A stretch of DNA of 64,000 nucleotides from CAWGMT01 sp963823675 (GCA_963823675.1 CAWGMT010000012.1:1426001-1490000); one strand, 5' to 3'; positions 52,559 to 62,234 are shown, numbered from the stretch's first letter. The notes: generated from the sequence alone by a model not told the origin. Made by a program: numbers and translations.

Positions 52559-53284
52559 ATGACCGACGCGGGCGACCTGCGGTACTGCATCAACCAGGCC
52601 AACGCCGATGACCAGGCAAACACGATCGTCTTCGATTCGACCCTGTTCAGCATGCCCCAGACGATCACGGTCTCAGGCGTCCAGCTCGCGCTGACCGACA
52701 CCGGGGGGACGCAGACGATCACCGGGCCGGCCGCGGGAGTGACCATCAGCGGCGGCGCGGAGAGCCCCGTCTATCAGGTCGACCCTGGTGTGACCGCCTC
52801 GATCTCCGGCCTGACCATCTCCGGCGGCGGGACCTCGTCCGGCCATGGCGGCGGTCTGGCGAACTACGGCACGGCGACGTACAACGGCGCGGCCGACTTC
52901 GTGGGCATGTCGTCGAGCGCGACCGCCGAGTCGGTCAGGCAGGCTGCTACCGCGATCGTCCTCGTGCCGCACGCGGTGCTCAAGGGGAAGAAGACACTGA
53001 GTGCAGTCAGCCTGACCGCGGAGATCAAGCCGGTGGCCCCGGGCGGGGGCGTGCCAACGGGCCAGGTGACGTTCGAGCTGGTCACGAAGCGCGGGAAGAA
53101 GACCCAGGTGAAGACGCTGGGAGCAGCGGCCGCCGAGGGCGGTGCGGCGTCATTGACGTTCAAGCCGAGCGCGGTGTTGAACAAGACGCTGACGATCGTC
53201 TACAGTGGCGATCCGGACTTCCTGGCCAGCATGATGAATCCGCCCAGATTGACCAAGACCGGCATCGCAAGTTCCGGGATTTGA
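52559..53284 (+). CDS. Truncated beta-helix/Ig-like surface protein
   Basis: 241 residues with CAGGAG seven bases upstream of ATG. The start (AGDLRYCINQANADDQANTIVFD) normally lies inside much longer right-handed beta-helix proteins, just after a signal peptide that is absent here. The middle reads as beta-helix turns (SGLTISGGGTSSGHGGGL) and the C-terminus as a bacterial Ig-like domain (PTGQVTFELVTKRGKKTQ; LNKTLTIVYSGDPDFLAS). It is probably a 5'-truncated copy that captured a ribosome binding site; export is therefore doubtful. Confidence 0.6.
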   Translation: MTDAGDLRYCINQANADDQANTIVFDSTLFSMPQTITVSGVQLALTDTGGTQTITGPAAGVTISGGAESPVYQVDPGVTASISGLTISGGGTSSGHGGGLANYGTATYNGAADFVGMSSSATAESVRQAATAIVLVPHAVLKGKKTLSAVSLTAEIKPVAPGGGVPTGQVTFELVTKRGKKTQVKTLGAAAAEGGAASLTFKPSAVLNKTLTIVYSGDPDFLASMMNPPRLTKTGIASSGI

Positions 53285-53328
53285 CGGGACCAGAGGGGGT
53301 GGGCAACTCAGTACTGGAGGGTGGCACC

Positions 53329-54378
53329 ATGAACTGCAAGAGATATCGTTTTGGGAGTCGAATCGTCGTGAGGGTCAGCGTGATGGTCGCCTCTTGGCTC
53401 GCCGCCGGAGCAGTCCAGGCGCCGGCCCAAGAAGGGCTTTCGCACGCCGAGGACCCGGCGCTTTCTCCGCGCCTCACGAGGATCGATCAGGACAAACTTC
53501 TTCTGGGCGAGTACACACTCCGGGAGGTCATCGAGAACGGCCGCCACTTGTTCACAACGCCGTTCACCAAAGCCGAAGGCTACGGAGAGGGAGGCAAACC
53601 GGATGGCGCAGGCACGTTTCTGATCGGTCCGCGCGAGATGACCTTCCGCCAGAACCTCGATGCCTTCCGGATCCAGACCCATTCTGGGCTATCGAGCGAC
53701 CAACTCCGCCAATTCCTGAACTTCCCTGTGCCGGAGGTCAATTCGAACACCCAAAAGACTGTCTACCCGTACCTCCGGCTCAACGGGCTCGATTCTCAAA
53801 GTTGCTGGGAGTGCCACAACCTGATCGGCTCGGAGCGTTTGCCCGACACCCGCACCTATGCGCTCTCACGTAAACAGAGCGTTGCTGCCGGAGCGGGGGG
53901 ATTCGCCGGCAACGCGTTCATTAATCCGAACTTACCCAACCCGATCTTCATGTTCATCCGCAACCCGCCCCATATGTTCGGCAGCGGCTATGCCCAGGAG
54001 CTTGCGGAAGAGATGACTCTGGATTTACTCGGACTGAGGACGATCGCCGTAAGAGACGCTCTCGCCAATCCAGGCGTTGCGGCGTCGCAACCTCTCAAGG
54101 CCAAAACGATTGATTTCGGCTTTTTCGTCGTAACTTATACTGGCAACCCAGGCACCAAGCCCGGTCTAAAGACAGTCATCGACCAGTTGAACGATCTCCC
54201 GGGCCAGGACCCGCCGGGCTTCAAGATTCAGTGGGACAAGATTCAGGGTGTGAGCGCCGACCTGGTTGTCCGGCCGTTCCAGTTCAAGGGCATCGCTTCG
54301 AAATGTGCACAACTTCGTCCGCGACGCTTGCCAATTCCATTTCGGAATGGAACCTCGCGAGACCAATCCCGGATTTGA
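53329..54378 (+). CDS. Di-haem cytochrome c protein, part 1
   Basis: ATG with GGAGGG upstream; an in-frame TTG lies at 53281. The signal peptide is VMVASWLAAGAVQAPAQ. The first haem motif CWECHNL lies at about residue 163 (SQSCWECHNLIGSERLP). Other readable blocks: LREVIENGRHLFTTPFT, PNPIFMFIRNPPHMFGSGY and AQELAEEMTLDLL. At 54300 the frame is lost: CTTCGAAATGTGC has one A more than expected, and with two A the protein continues as GIASNVHNFVRDACQFHFGM in the next fragment. The complete gene runs 53329-55336, about 669 residues. Confidence 0.75.
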   Translation: MNCKRYRFGSRIVVRVSVMVASWLAAGAVQAPAQEGLSHAEDPALSPRLTRIDQDKLLLGEYTLREVIENGRHLFTTPFTKAEGYGEGGKPDGAGTFLIGPREMTFRQNLDAFRIQTHSGLSSDQLRQFLNFPVPEVNSNTQKTVYPYLRLNGLDSQSCWECHNLIGSERLPDTRTYALSRKQSVAAGAGGFAGNAFINPNLPNPIFMFIRNPPHMFGSGYAQELAEEMTLDLLGLRTIAVRDALANPGVAASQPLKAKTIDFGFFVVTYTGNPGTKPGLKTVIDQLNDLPGQDPPGFKIQWDKIQGVSADLVVRPFQFKGIASKCAQLRPRRLPIPFRNGTSRDQSRI

Positions 54379-55336
54379 CACACCGAGCGAGAACCATGAT
54401 TCGGACAATGACGGGATTCCTGATGAGTTGAGCCTCGGTGACGTCTCGGCCTTGACGATTTACACGATGGCGGTCCGGCCCCCGTTCGAGGTGCAGTCCA
54501 GAGATGAAGGGGAAAATCGTTTGGCCAAGCGAGGGCGGAATCTCTTCGAAGGCAACGAGGTATTCACAAAGGCTGTATCCTGCGCGCGCTGCCACACCCC
54601 CACGCTCCACCTGATCGATTCCACCGTGGTCGTCCAAGACCCCCGCAAGGAGCGCGCGAAGTTCGGACCGGAGCAGTTGGTCGGCAACGGAATTGGGCTG
54701 TCGGCTCAACTGAAGTCGAGTGCTCAACTCCCAGTCGTGCGGCGTTTCATGGATCTCGACCCAGTCGCGGCGGTCGCGTATCGAGATGCCGGCTCGGCAC
54801 TGAACGCGTTGCGCCAGGCATGGACCAGGTATGAGCTGTCCTTCTTCGAACTGCCGAATAACCGGCTCGACGCCTATGCGTTCAACATCACGACCCTCAA
54901 GCCTGCGAACCGGCGGCCGAATTCACCGCCGGAACCGAGGGCGCTCTCGGAGACACAACCGAGGCTGCCCGCCTCCGGCCAGTCCATCGAGGTCCCCCTG
55001 TTCAGCGACTTGCGCCGTCACAAGATGGGTAAGGGCTTGAAGGAACGCGACGGCTTCCGCCAGGCGACCGACGTCGCGGGACTTGTTGTGCCGGAGGACG
55101 AGTTCCTGACCCGGCCGCTCTGGGGCGTCGGAGACACCGGACCGTGGCTGCACGACGGTCGCGCCCAGTCGCTCGAAGAGGCCATCTTGCTGCACAGGTC
55201 GGACGGAAGCGAGGCCAACGACGTCATCGATGCCTTCACGAATCTACCTCGTGGCGATCAGGACGCCGTCATCAAGTTCCTGCTCACCCTGAGGCTGCCG
55301 CTCGACCCGCGCTATGACTTCGATGACTACCGTTAA
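54266..55336 (+). CDS. Di-haem cytochrome c protein, part 2
   Basis: Continuation of the preceding gene from about 54298. It has the second haem motif CARCHTP at about residue 111 (FTKAVSCARCHTPTLHL) and peroxidase-family ending features (FLTRPLWGVGDTGPWLHDGR, AILLHRSDGSEANDVIDAF). Together the two parts resemble envelope di-haem oxidoreductases (DHOR/CcpA-like). Redox partner and substrate unknown. Confidence 0.75.
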   Translation: MSGRSSSRASLRNVHNFVRDACQFHFGMEPRETNPGFDTPSENHDSDNDGIPDELSLGDVSALTIYTMAVRPPFEVQSRDEGENRLAKRGRNLFEGNEVFTKAVSCARCHTPTLHLIDSTVVVQDPRKERAKFGPEQLVGNGIGLSAQLKSSAQLPVVRRFMDLDPVAAVAYRDAGSALNALRQAWTRYELSFFELPNNRLDAYAFNITTLKPANRRPNSPPEPRALSETQPRLPASGQSIEVPLFSDLRRHKMGKGLKERDGFRQATDVAGLVVPEDEFLTRPLWGVGDTGPWLHDGRAQSLEEAILLHRSDGSEANDVIDAFTNLPRGDQDAVIKFLLTLRLPLDPRYDFDDYR

Positions 55337-55530
55337 TCGAAGTTCTCTGACACCAAATGCCCAGAATCGACGACCTGTGCTCTGGTGGGACTTGCTTCCA
55401 TGGTAGGGCGAACGAGCAATTCATGCTTGCAAAATGACGGTCGAACGGTCAGCATTTGCGTGGATTGGACGACGATCCAATGAACCCGATCGGAATAAGC
55501 CCGTCCCTGCGATCAAGAAAGGGGTGACGC

Positions 55531-56022
55531 ATGTCCCTGTCTCGATTCCGCCACATCCACGGACTAGCAATGATTCTTAGTCTCTCTGCCTTCTCGGGCG
55601 CACGCGCTGCGGGCGCCATTCCCAATCCAACGCGGCAGTCCCAGGCCCAGGCAGCGGCACACGCCGCGGCGACCACCGCCCCCGATACCAGAAGCCTCAA
55701 GTTCGAGCTCTATCAAGACAGAACTAACCAGCATCGCTGGCGCCTGAAGGCAACGAACGGTCAGATCATCGCGACGTCCGGCCAGGGCTACAAGGACAAG
55801 CGCGACGCGAAGAACGCGATCGAGCGAATCAAGTCCGATGCGGCGACCAGGTTGAAATTCGAAACCTATGCCGATGCCGCCAAGGAGTATCGCTGGCGGT
55901 TAAAGGCGACGAACGGCCAGGTGATCGCGACGTCCGGCCAGGGCTACAAGAAAAAGGGCGATTGTGAACATTCCATCGATGTGATCAAGCAAGGGGCGAA
56001 GCAAGCGAATGTCGAAGAGTGA
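55531..56022 (+). CDS. Exported protein with two DUF1508 (YegP-like) repeats
   Basis: 163 residues. A signal peptide (LAMILSLSAFSGARAAG) is followed by an Ala/Gln-rich linker and two DUF1508 units, KFELYQDRTNQHRWRLKATN then GQIIATSGQGYKDKRDAKNAI, and KFETYADAAKEYRWRLKATN then GQVIATSGQGYKKKGDCEHSI. The two halves are closely similar to each other, indicating tandem duplication. Most YegP proteins are cytosolic; an exported version is unusual. Function of the family is unknown. Confidence 0.8.
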   Translation: MSLSRFRHIHGLAMILSLSAFSGARAAGAIPNPTRQSQAQAAAHAAATTAPDTRSLKFELYQDRTNQHRWRLKATNGQIIATSGQGYKDKRDAKNAIERIKSDAATRLKFETYADAAKEYRWRLKATNGQVIATSGQGYKKKGDCEHSIDVIKQGAKQANVEE

Positions 56023-56057
56023 ATGACGGCAAAGCGCGGCATTGCGAGCTTCGACCG

Positions 56058-56098
56058 CGTGTCAGGACCAAGAATCGGCGAATCGGCTCCTGACACCT
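56058..56098. repeat. GTGTCAGGA palindrome, degenerate copy
   Basis: GTGTCAGGACC and GCTCCTGACAC as inverted arms. Member of the family described at 27100. No gene was recognised in the surrounding 270-base gap. Confidence 0.6.
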
Positions 56099-56292
56099 GT
56101 GCCGCCACCGGATCGACCGGTGCCCGTCACGAATCCAGTGACTGCAGGGTAGCTCCGGCGCACCCTGCCATTAGGGGCTTGACCGAGTGAATCCGAACTG
56201 CTCTGATGGGTGCTCAGGTACGCAGGCGACGTTCCTGAGAGCAAATCTTTCAGGTCATCTGGGAAAACTCATTTCAGTTCGCGGAGCCGCCA

Positions 56293-57846
56293 ATGGCGCG
56301 CAAGCGGGCACGGCGTAAAACCAAAGCATCGGCCCACGCAGACGCCCGGGCATCGGCACCCAAAGGCCCCGAAGCAGGACGCGCAAACAAAAAACCGCCG
56401 GGGAAAGAGGCCGATGCGGGACCTCGAGCCGATCTTGGAAGTCCAGCGGGATTGGGTGCATCGCCGCCCGAATTCCAACTACGAGGGCATGGAAACCAGA
56501 AACGTCCGGCGGAAAAGGCCGCCATACGACCTGGAGCCAGGAAGGGGGAGGGTCCGGCGGCCGTCGCTGCATCGCCACCCGTAGACGCAAAACCACGGAG
56601 CGGAAAAGAAACAGCTCCCGCGAAAGGGAGCACTGCGGGATCTGGAAGCGAAACAGAGAACAGCCCCGCGCCATTGAGACCCTCGCCGAGCGCACGCAAG
56701 AGGTCGGCTTCGGACAGCCCGTCCGTGACGACTCGGGGCGCAGCATGGTCAGCCGTGAGCATTGTCTTCAGTTTCCTGGTATTGATGATCGGCGCGTTTG
56801 GGTCAATAGTTTGGCTCGGTGACCGAGCGGGCCCGATCATCACCGTTCTCATCTTCCTCCTGTTCAGCATCCTTGCCATGCTTGCATCCTACATCTTTCT
56901 TCAAGGCCTCGGCGGGACGGCGATCGAGCTCGAGACGCAAGGTTTTGAAGTTCCAGGTATCGAGCTTGGCGTCAAGAAAGGCACCGTCAAGACCTACGGA
57001 CCGCCGGCTACCTTCGTTCTCTTCTTTGTGATTTCGCTCATTGGGTGGAAGGTGGTCGTTGGCCCCGGGTCCGAGATCGTGCACGTCTACCTCCGCACCG
57101 AGGACAGCCACCAGATCGATAAGTTTAAGATCATTTATGAACTGGCTGACTCAATCGGCCAACATGAGATTGACGGCGCGAACAACCACGCCCTATTGCC
57201 GAATATCCCGCTTGGCGCAAAGAGCCTGAAGGTGGAGAGCGTAAAATGCCAGGATTATGTCTTGAACCACGAAAAAAACGGTGACCCACAGCCGTGGACT
57301 GAGCAGATCGATGAGGGACGTGCGGTAAACCTCGTGATGCTGCGGTCAGCCCCGAAGCCGCCGGAGCCAGAGCAGGCCAGTTGCCGGGCGATGATTGAAG
57401 AGGAGGCCCGGAAGAACCACTGGAGTGAAGAGGATATCCGCAAAAACCGTGCTGACCGCGCTGCCAATGTCGCCTTCACGGTGAACAACGAGTCTGGCGA
57501 CTCCTTTGACCTATTCCTGGTGAACGCCCCTTGGTGCTGGTCGGCCGCGGAGGCGAACGTCGGACAAGGGCAGGACTCCCCCACGCAACTCGTCAAGTGG
57601 CGCGGTAGGTGGGCTAAATGGACCGTCCCGACCCAACCAAAGACAAATGTATTCAGGCAATTCGACTTTAATGATCCCCCTCCGTCTGGCTGGTTTCTCA
57701 TCCTCCACAGATATTGGGATCTTAATACCAATAAGTACCAATTGAAATTTGTTGCGGTTCAGGATTTGTTCAAAAGCACTCAGCCAAGTCTGACAATCGG
57801 CAAAGCAGAGTCGCCGATTGACTACCGATACGACTGGTCGTTCTGA
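56293..57846 (+). CDS. Membrane protein with long basic low-complexity N-terminus
   Basis: 517 residues. The first 145 residues are low complexity and rich in Ala, Lys, Arg, Pro and Gly (KRARRKTKASAHADARASAP), with DNA repeats to match. Three probable membrane helices follow (WSAVSIVFSFLVLMIGAFG; PIITVLIFLLFSILAMLASYIFL; ATFVLFFVISLIGWKVVVG), then a soluble domain of about 280 residues (VYLRTEDSHQIDKFKIIYELAD; TVPTQPKTNVFRQFDF). Such disordered basic regions may bind nucleic acid or anionic polymer. No family recognised. The next gene starts 40 bases downstream and may be cotranscribed. Confidence 0.65.
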   Translation: MARKRARRKTKASAHADARASAPKGPEAGRANKKPPGKEADAGPRADLGSPAGLGASPPEFQLRGHGNQKRPAEKAAIRPGARKGEGPAAVAASPPVDAKPRSGKETAPAKGSTAGSGSETENSPAPLRPSPSARKRSASDSPSVTTRGAAWSAVSIVFSFLVLMIGAFGSIVWLGDRAGPIITVLIFLLFSILAMLASYIFLQGLGGTAIELETQGFEVPGIELGVKKGTVKTYGPPATFVLFFVISLIGWKVVVGPGSEIVHVYLRTEDSHQIDKFKIIYELADSIGQHEIDGANNHALLPNIPLGAKSLKVESVKCQDYVLNHEKNGDPQPWTEQIDEGRAVNLVMLRSAPKPPEPEQASCRAMIEEEARKNHWSEEDIRKNRADRAANVAFTVNNESGDSFDLFLVNAPWCWSAAEANVGQGQDSPTQLVKWRGRWAKWTVPTQPKTNVFRQFDFNDPPPSGWFLILHRYWDLNTNKYQLKFVAVQDLFKSTQPSLTIGKAESPIDYRYDWSF

Positions 57847-57885
57847 TTCAGGAGAACATGCAATAGCCCCGTGGAGGTGGCGCCG

Positions 57886-58368
57886 ATGCAGGGTGAGCTT
57901 CGAACCAGTGCTGCTGTCGCGGCCGCATGCTTCGCATCTGTTCTGTTGTGCTCCGGCGCCGAGGCGCAGATGGCGCCTGTGCGCGTCCATTTTCGCAACG
58001 ACCTGCAGTCCCGGGTGCCGATCACCGTCCTCATCCAGGCAGTGCAAAGGAACGTCCCGACGCGACTGGAGCTCGGTGTCAATGCCACCGCCAGGGTAGA
58101 TCTCTATTCGCCCGGTCCCTACCGTGTAACGGTCATCCCGAAGGACACCAACGTCGTCTCCTTCGAAAGCACAAGCCTGCTGGACCTACGCCAGCTCGCC
58201 CAAGACGGCGTCGTCTCGTTGCAGGGCATCTTCCGTCGTCGGACGAGTTGGGTGCAACAGGGTAACCGGCTTTTCCCGGTTACCCGTCAGGTGAGGGTTG
58301 GCGTAACGATTAACGCGAGGCGCTTTGATGGCGCACCGATCCAGGTCTTGTTGTACCCAACTGAATAG
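57886..58368 (+). CDS. Small secreted protein, unknown
   Basis: 160 residues from the ATG at 57886, chosen because GGAGG lies nine bases upstream; an ATG five codons earlier is also open. Signal peptide: RTSAAVAAACFASVLLCSGAEAQ. The mature part is beta-rich (VRVHFRNDLQSRVPITVLIQ; GPYRVTVIPKDTNVVSF; RQVRVGVTINARRFDG). No family recognised. It follows the membrane protein gene closely on the same strand. Confidence 0.65.
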   Translation: MQGELRTSAAVAAACFASVLLCSGAEAQMAPVRVHFRNDLQSRVPITVLIQAVQRNVPTRLELGVNATARVDLYSPGPYRVTVIPKDTNVVSFESTSLLDLRQLAQDGVVSLQGIFRRRTSWVQQGNRLFPVTRQVRVGVTINARRFDGAPIQVLLYPTE

Positions 58369-58741
58369 GACAGGCAGCGCACAGTTGACGGGAGGCTTCG
58401 CGGTGAATTCATGCGTACCGTCATCTCACGAAGATAAAGGCGACCGGAAACAAGAGACCAAGTTTCACGCCGCGGGCGGTGGCATCGGCCTCAGAGCTTT
58501 CTTCCAACTGGCATCCGCGTCAACGACCGAAAAGCCGGGCCGTTGCGCGTTAAATGTGTGGAGCGCGGGTCAGGAGCGTCGTGTCAGGCTTCGCGGGCCC
58601 TCCAACCCGCCCAGGCTCCCCGCCGTGATCCCGTGGCGAAGGAATGCAGGGAATCATCAACGCGAAGCGGGGAAAGCGGGACACGTCCGCTTTTGGCAGT
58701 TTGGGCCGTCGGCTAAGTTGCCCGACTTCTCAATATCGCGA
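58369..58741. other. Intergenic region, nothing identified
   Basis: About 370 bases between convergent genes. No gene, RNA or clear terminator was recognised. Confidence 0.35.
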
Positions 58742-59185
58742 TCATGGCTTGGCGCGCTCGAGCACAAACTCCAGCACGTCGTCGTCCTCCGCGGGCTGAG
58801 AGGTTTTCGGCCGGTCCTTGGAGCCGGCTACCGCGACGATCACGGTCAGCTTGCCGTCCTCGATCTTGTAAATGCCGAGCTGCTTCTTCCCTTGATCCAT
58901 TCCTGTCTTGATGTCGAGGTCGATCGTGTTGGGCGTCTTGGTCGGGTCGAGGGTGTAATTGCCCTCTTCGGAGAGGGGACCGGCCGTCTGGACGTACTTC
59001 TCGCCATCGAACTTGAATGTCATCGTCTTGGCGACTTCGGCCGGCAGTGTTTGACCCTTCTGTTTCAAAGAGAGGGCTTTCCACTCACCCTTGAACGCAT
59101 CGGCGTCGCTTTTCTTGGCATCGTCAGCGGCGATCGCCGCAAAAGCACAGAGCAAGATCAGTACCGCTGAGTTGCAGACCTTCAT
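58742..59185 (-). CDS. TIGR03067-domain exported protein
   Basis: 147 residues with GAGGAG eight bases before the ATG. Signal peptide: MKVCNSAVLILLCAFAAIAA. The body matches the planctomycete TIGR03067 repeat family: AFKGEWKALSLKQKGQTLP, TMTFKFDGEKYVQTAGPLSEEGNYTLDPTKTPNTIDLDI and KKQLGIYKIEDGKLTVIVA. These are small beta-barrel-like domains of unknown role, often near sigma-kinase genes. The C-terminus is acidic. Confidence 0.82.
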   Translation of the reverse strand: MKVCNSAVLILLCAFAAIAADDAKKSDADAFKGEWKALSLKQKGQTLPAEVAKTMTFKFDGEKYVQTAGPLSEEGNYTLDPTKTPNTIDLDIKTGMDQGKKQLGIYKIEDGKLTVIVAVAGSKDRPKTSQPAEDDDVLEFVLERAKP

Positions 59186-59541
59186 GGGAAAACTCCTCTG
59201 GAAGTTGCTATGTCATGTCTTGTCTTGCCGGCACAGCCAATTCGTACCTAGTGCCGGACCGGTCAGCCAGTCACCATTCTGCCAGACCGGAGCCGGCGGC
59301 GAAACAGGTGGCCTGAGGCGCCGCGCCAAGATAGAGTGTCGCCTGTCGCGGAGCGAAGGGCGATCGGGCGGAATGGTGCTCGCTATGACTTGTCCGATTT
59401 CTTTGTGAGCGTCATTTCCTTGACGATCAGGTTGCCGGTCTCGTCGCCCATCACAAAACCGAACGACAAAAGGTGTCAGGAACCTATTCGTGGAAAGGCG
59501 TCAGGACAATGGCTAATCGGTTCCTGACACCTTTTCCCGCC
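59186..59541. other. Intergenic region with GTGTCAGGAACC palindrome
   Basis: About 355 bases holding the palindrome at 59468-59535 just downstream of the oxidoreductase stop codon. No gene recognised. Confidence 0.4.
59468..59535. repeat. AAAAGGTGTCAGGAACC inverted repeat
   Basis: Perfect 17-base arms (59468-59484 and 59519-59535) enclosing 34 bases that contain a partial internal copy (AAAGGCGTCAGGA). Because it lies immediately after the oxidoreductase gene it could terminate its transcript. Confidence 0.85.
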
Positions 59542-60870
59542 CTATGCCGATTCCGTGATCTTCTGCTGCTTGTCGTCCCACTTGACTTTTTTACCACTGC
59601 GCAGGGCCGCGTTACCGATATGGGCAGCCCGCGCGGCGGCCACGCCGACCCGGATGGGGGCATTGGGCTCCTTCCGGTTGCGGATGCAATCCAGCCAGTT
59701 GCGCAGATGGTCAGAGGTTCCCTCGTGCTCGGACTCGACATAAATCTTGGGCTCCGGCCGCCAGCGCCGCTCGGCCCGGTTGAACTTCGGCCAGCCGCGG
59801 CCGCGGTCCTCTTCGTAGAGAGCCAGCGCTGCCCGGCTGATCTCCAGGGTGGCCTGGGAGCCGCGGAATACGATGCTGCCGAAATCCATTCCCATCGTGT
59901 GGCCGCCCGCGTAAGTCAGCAGGAACCCCTTGGGATACTCGAGCGTACAACTCAGGTTATCCGGACACTCGAAGGGCCAGTCGTAAGCATGGCCGATGCC
60001 AACGGCACTCGAGGGCGTGTCGCACTCCATGTACCAGTGAACGGTTTCAATTGCATGGGTCATCAAGTCGGCGAGATTGCCGCCGCCAAAATCCCAGAAC
60101 TGCCGCCACGTCCGGAATTTCATCGGATTGAATGGCTGCTCGGGAGCCGATCCCAGCCAGGCCTTCCAGTCGAGACTGGCCGGAGGCGCCTGACTTCTTG
60201 GCAGGTTCTTGATTCCTCTCACGCGGTAATTCATGAACCAGAAGGCTTCGACTAACCGCACGACGCCCAGGGCGCCCGAGGCGAGGATTTGTTTGCCCTG
60301 GACGTAGTGAGGCCAACTGCGCTGCTGGGTACCGGTCTGCACGATCCGGCCGCTCTTCTCCACGGCCTGAATCTCCTCGGGACCTTCTTCGACGGTGTGG
60401 GTCACCGGTTTCTCGACGTAAACGTCTTTTCCCGCCGCTAACGCATCGACGAGCATTTGTTTGTGCCAGTGGTCGGGGGCCGCGATGATCACGGCCTCGA
60501 CATCTTTTTGATCCAGGAGCTTGCGGTAGTCGTGGAACTTGGCAGTGCTCGGACCGGCCGTGGCGGCGGCCTGGTTGCGATGGGGCTCGTAGACGTCTGC
60601 CACGGCCACGAGCACCGCGCCTTCGACGGACTTCGTCTTCCATTGCGGAATTCCGCCTTGAACCGGGTCCCTCGGTTTGGGGATCAGGTGGTCCATCAAC
60701 TGCAAGGCCCGTCCGCCTGTCCCGATCACGCCGATCCGCACGCGATCATTGGCACCCACAACATTGGCGAAGGAACGGGCACTCAAGGCGGACACCGCGA
60801 CATGCCCCGCGCCGCCTTTGGCGGACCGCTCGAGAAAGCGGCGTCGAGTTGTTTCCTCGTTGGCTTTCAC
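59542..60870 (-). CDS. Gfo/Idh/MocA family oxidoreductase, Tat-exported
   Basis: 442 residues from a GTG. A twin-arginine signal (TTRRRFLERSAKGGAGHVAV) precedes the NAD(P)-binding domain (RVRIGVIGTGGRALQL; GAVLVAVADVYEPHRNQA) and the family motif KPVTHTVEEG, with the catalytic Lys in YVEKPVTH. A typical C-terminal region follows (WDFGGGNLADLMTHAIETVHWYM). Sugar or polyol oxidation in the periplasm is expected for exported members. It starts two bases after the end of the Spy-like gene on the same strand, so the pair forms an operon. Confidence 0.88.
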   Translation of the reverse strand: MKANEETTRRRFLERSAKGGAGHVAVSALSARSFANVVGANDRVRIGVIGTGGRALQLMDHLIPKPRDPVQGGIPQWKTKSVEGAVLVAVADVYEPHRNQAAATAGPSTAKFHDYRKLLDQKDVEAVIIAAPDHWHKQMLVDALAAGKDVYVEKPVTHTVEEGPEEIQAVEKSGRIVQTGTQQRSWPHYVQGKQILASGALGVVRLVEAFWFMNYRVRGIKNLPRSQAPPASLDWKAWLGSAPEQPFNPMKFRTWRQFWDFGGGNLADLMTHAIETVHWYMECDTPSSAVGIGHAYDWPFECPDNLSCTLEYPKGFLLTYAGGHTMGMDFGSIVFRGSQATLEISRAALALYEEDRGRGWPKFNRAERRWRPEPKIYVESEHEGTSDHLRNWLDCIRNRKEPNAPIRVGVAAARAAHIGNAALRSGKKVKWDDKQQKITESA

Positions 60871-60872
60871 GA

Positions 60873-61542
60873 TCAGTCTCCCAGCTCAAACGGTGTGCCA
60901 AGCAGCTCTTTCCACTGCTTTTTCTGCGCGTCGGTGAGGACGGCTTCGAGCTTCTTGGCATGGTCCTTGCGGAGCTGCTCGATTTTCGGTCGAATCTCTT
61001 CCGGGTTGCCGCCCGATTGCACCTGCTTGACCAGCGGCTCGGACGTTCTTTTGCAGCTCCTGCACGATGGCCATGAATTTCTTCATTTGCTCCTGCGAGA
61101 TCTTCAGGTCTTTCCGGACGTCTTCCTGGCCGAGGGCAAAGGCGCCCTCTTGCTGAAGCGTCACCTGGCGCAACCGATTCAGTTGTTCGGGCTGGAGCAC
61201 TTCCTTCAGGAATTTGGCGAGCTTCTTCTCCGCAATCTTCCGGTGCTCGTCGAGCTTTTTTTCACGTTCCGGCCCGGTCTCGGTCAAGGACTCGAGGAAC
61301 GGGCCCGTTTCCATGACCTGCTCCATCGCGCGCTGCATCAGCTTCTCCCTCTGGTCGTCAGAGACCTTGAGCTCGTCCAGGACTTTATCGCGAAACACGA
61401 CGAAGGGAGTGCCCAGGGCCTCCACGAGCTGCTTGCGGTTCTCGTCCGGCACCTGGGCGGCGGCTCTCTGGAAGGACTGGCCCCAGAGCGCTACCACGGC
61501 GAAAGCCATCACTCCGACATGGAAACGGATGCGAGTCTTCAT
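60873..61542 (-). CDS. Exported Spy/CpxP-like helical protein, frameshifted near the end
   Basis: Signal peptide (VGVMAFAVVALWGQSFQRAAAQ) then long charged helices (LVEALGTPFVVFRDKVLDELKVSDDQREKLMQRAM; RKIAEKKLAKFLKEVLQPEQLNRLRQVTLQQEGAF; EDVRKDLKISQEQMKKFMAIVQELQKNV). Near 61050 the frame changes; the alternative frame continues EPLVKQVQSGGNPEEIRPKI, then EQLRKDHAKKLEAVLTDAQK and ends KQWKELLGTPFELGD at 60873. Without the correction it would end at 60886 with an unrelated Arg-rich tail. A periplasmic chaperone-like role is plausible. Translationally adjacent to the oxidoreductase gene. Confidence 0.72.
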
Positions 61543-61585
61543 CAGGTTCTTCCCTTCAGTTGGAACGAGTAGCGAGCCGGGCCGA

Positions 61586-62234
61586 TTATTGCCTTGCTGA
61601 CGAGCCGTGAATGCCGAGCGATTGTTGCAGGTGCTGCTTCAGAAAGTCGAAGTGGCGTGCCATCATGTGCCGGTCTTGCTGGGTGCGCGTGAGCATGATC
61701 GAGCCCTCGACAATGGCCACGATATAGCGCGCAAGCGCAGCGGCGTCCACGGACCGCCCTGGGCAATACTTTACCGCGGCGGCGGCCAGGTGCGGCCTGA
61801 ACTCCAGGTCCATCTCGTCGAAACACTCCGCCAGCCGCTGCCGGAAGGCGTCGTGTGTATCGCTGAGCGCCGTGCTGAGGTTACCGATGATGCAGCCGCC
61901 CTTGCGCTGCTTCGCGGCGGCGAATCATCTCCCCGATCGCGTCCAGCCGCCGGAACACGAGCTGCAACGGGTCATCCTCGTCGGCCGGCGACAGGCGTTT
62001 CTCGATCTCCTCCAGTAGCTGTCGACGCTTCTCCATGTGGCGGTCGATCACGGCGAAGCCAAGCTCCTCCTTGCTGCCGAAATGGTGGAAAAATGCCCCC
62101 GTCGTCACCTGCGCCGCCTTCAGGACCTCCTCCAGCTTGGTATCGTGGTAGCCCTTCAGGGCGAACAACCGCGCCGCCTCCCCCAGGATCTTCTCCCGCG
62201 TCTGCACCGCCCTTGGCTGCCTGAGGGTCCTCAT
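61586..62234 (-). CDS. TetR-family transcriptional regulator, frameshifted
   Basis: The ATG at 62234 has GGAG seven bases upstream. The N-terminal helix-turn-helix is complete: TREKILGEAARLFALKGYHD, TKLEEVLKAAQVTTGAFFHHF and GSKEELGFAVIDRH. Near 61915, in a CGCCGCCGC run, the frame changes; the continued frame gives GGCIIGNLSTALSDTHDAF, then RQRLAECFDEMDLEFRPHL and a ligand-binding region ending LQQSLGIHGSSARQ at 61586. Without correction the protein stops after about 117 residues. It probably represses a nearby operon; the Spy/oxidoreductase pair just downstream on the same strand is one candidate. Confidence 0.78.
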
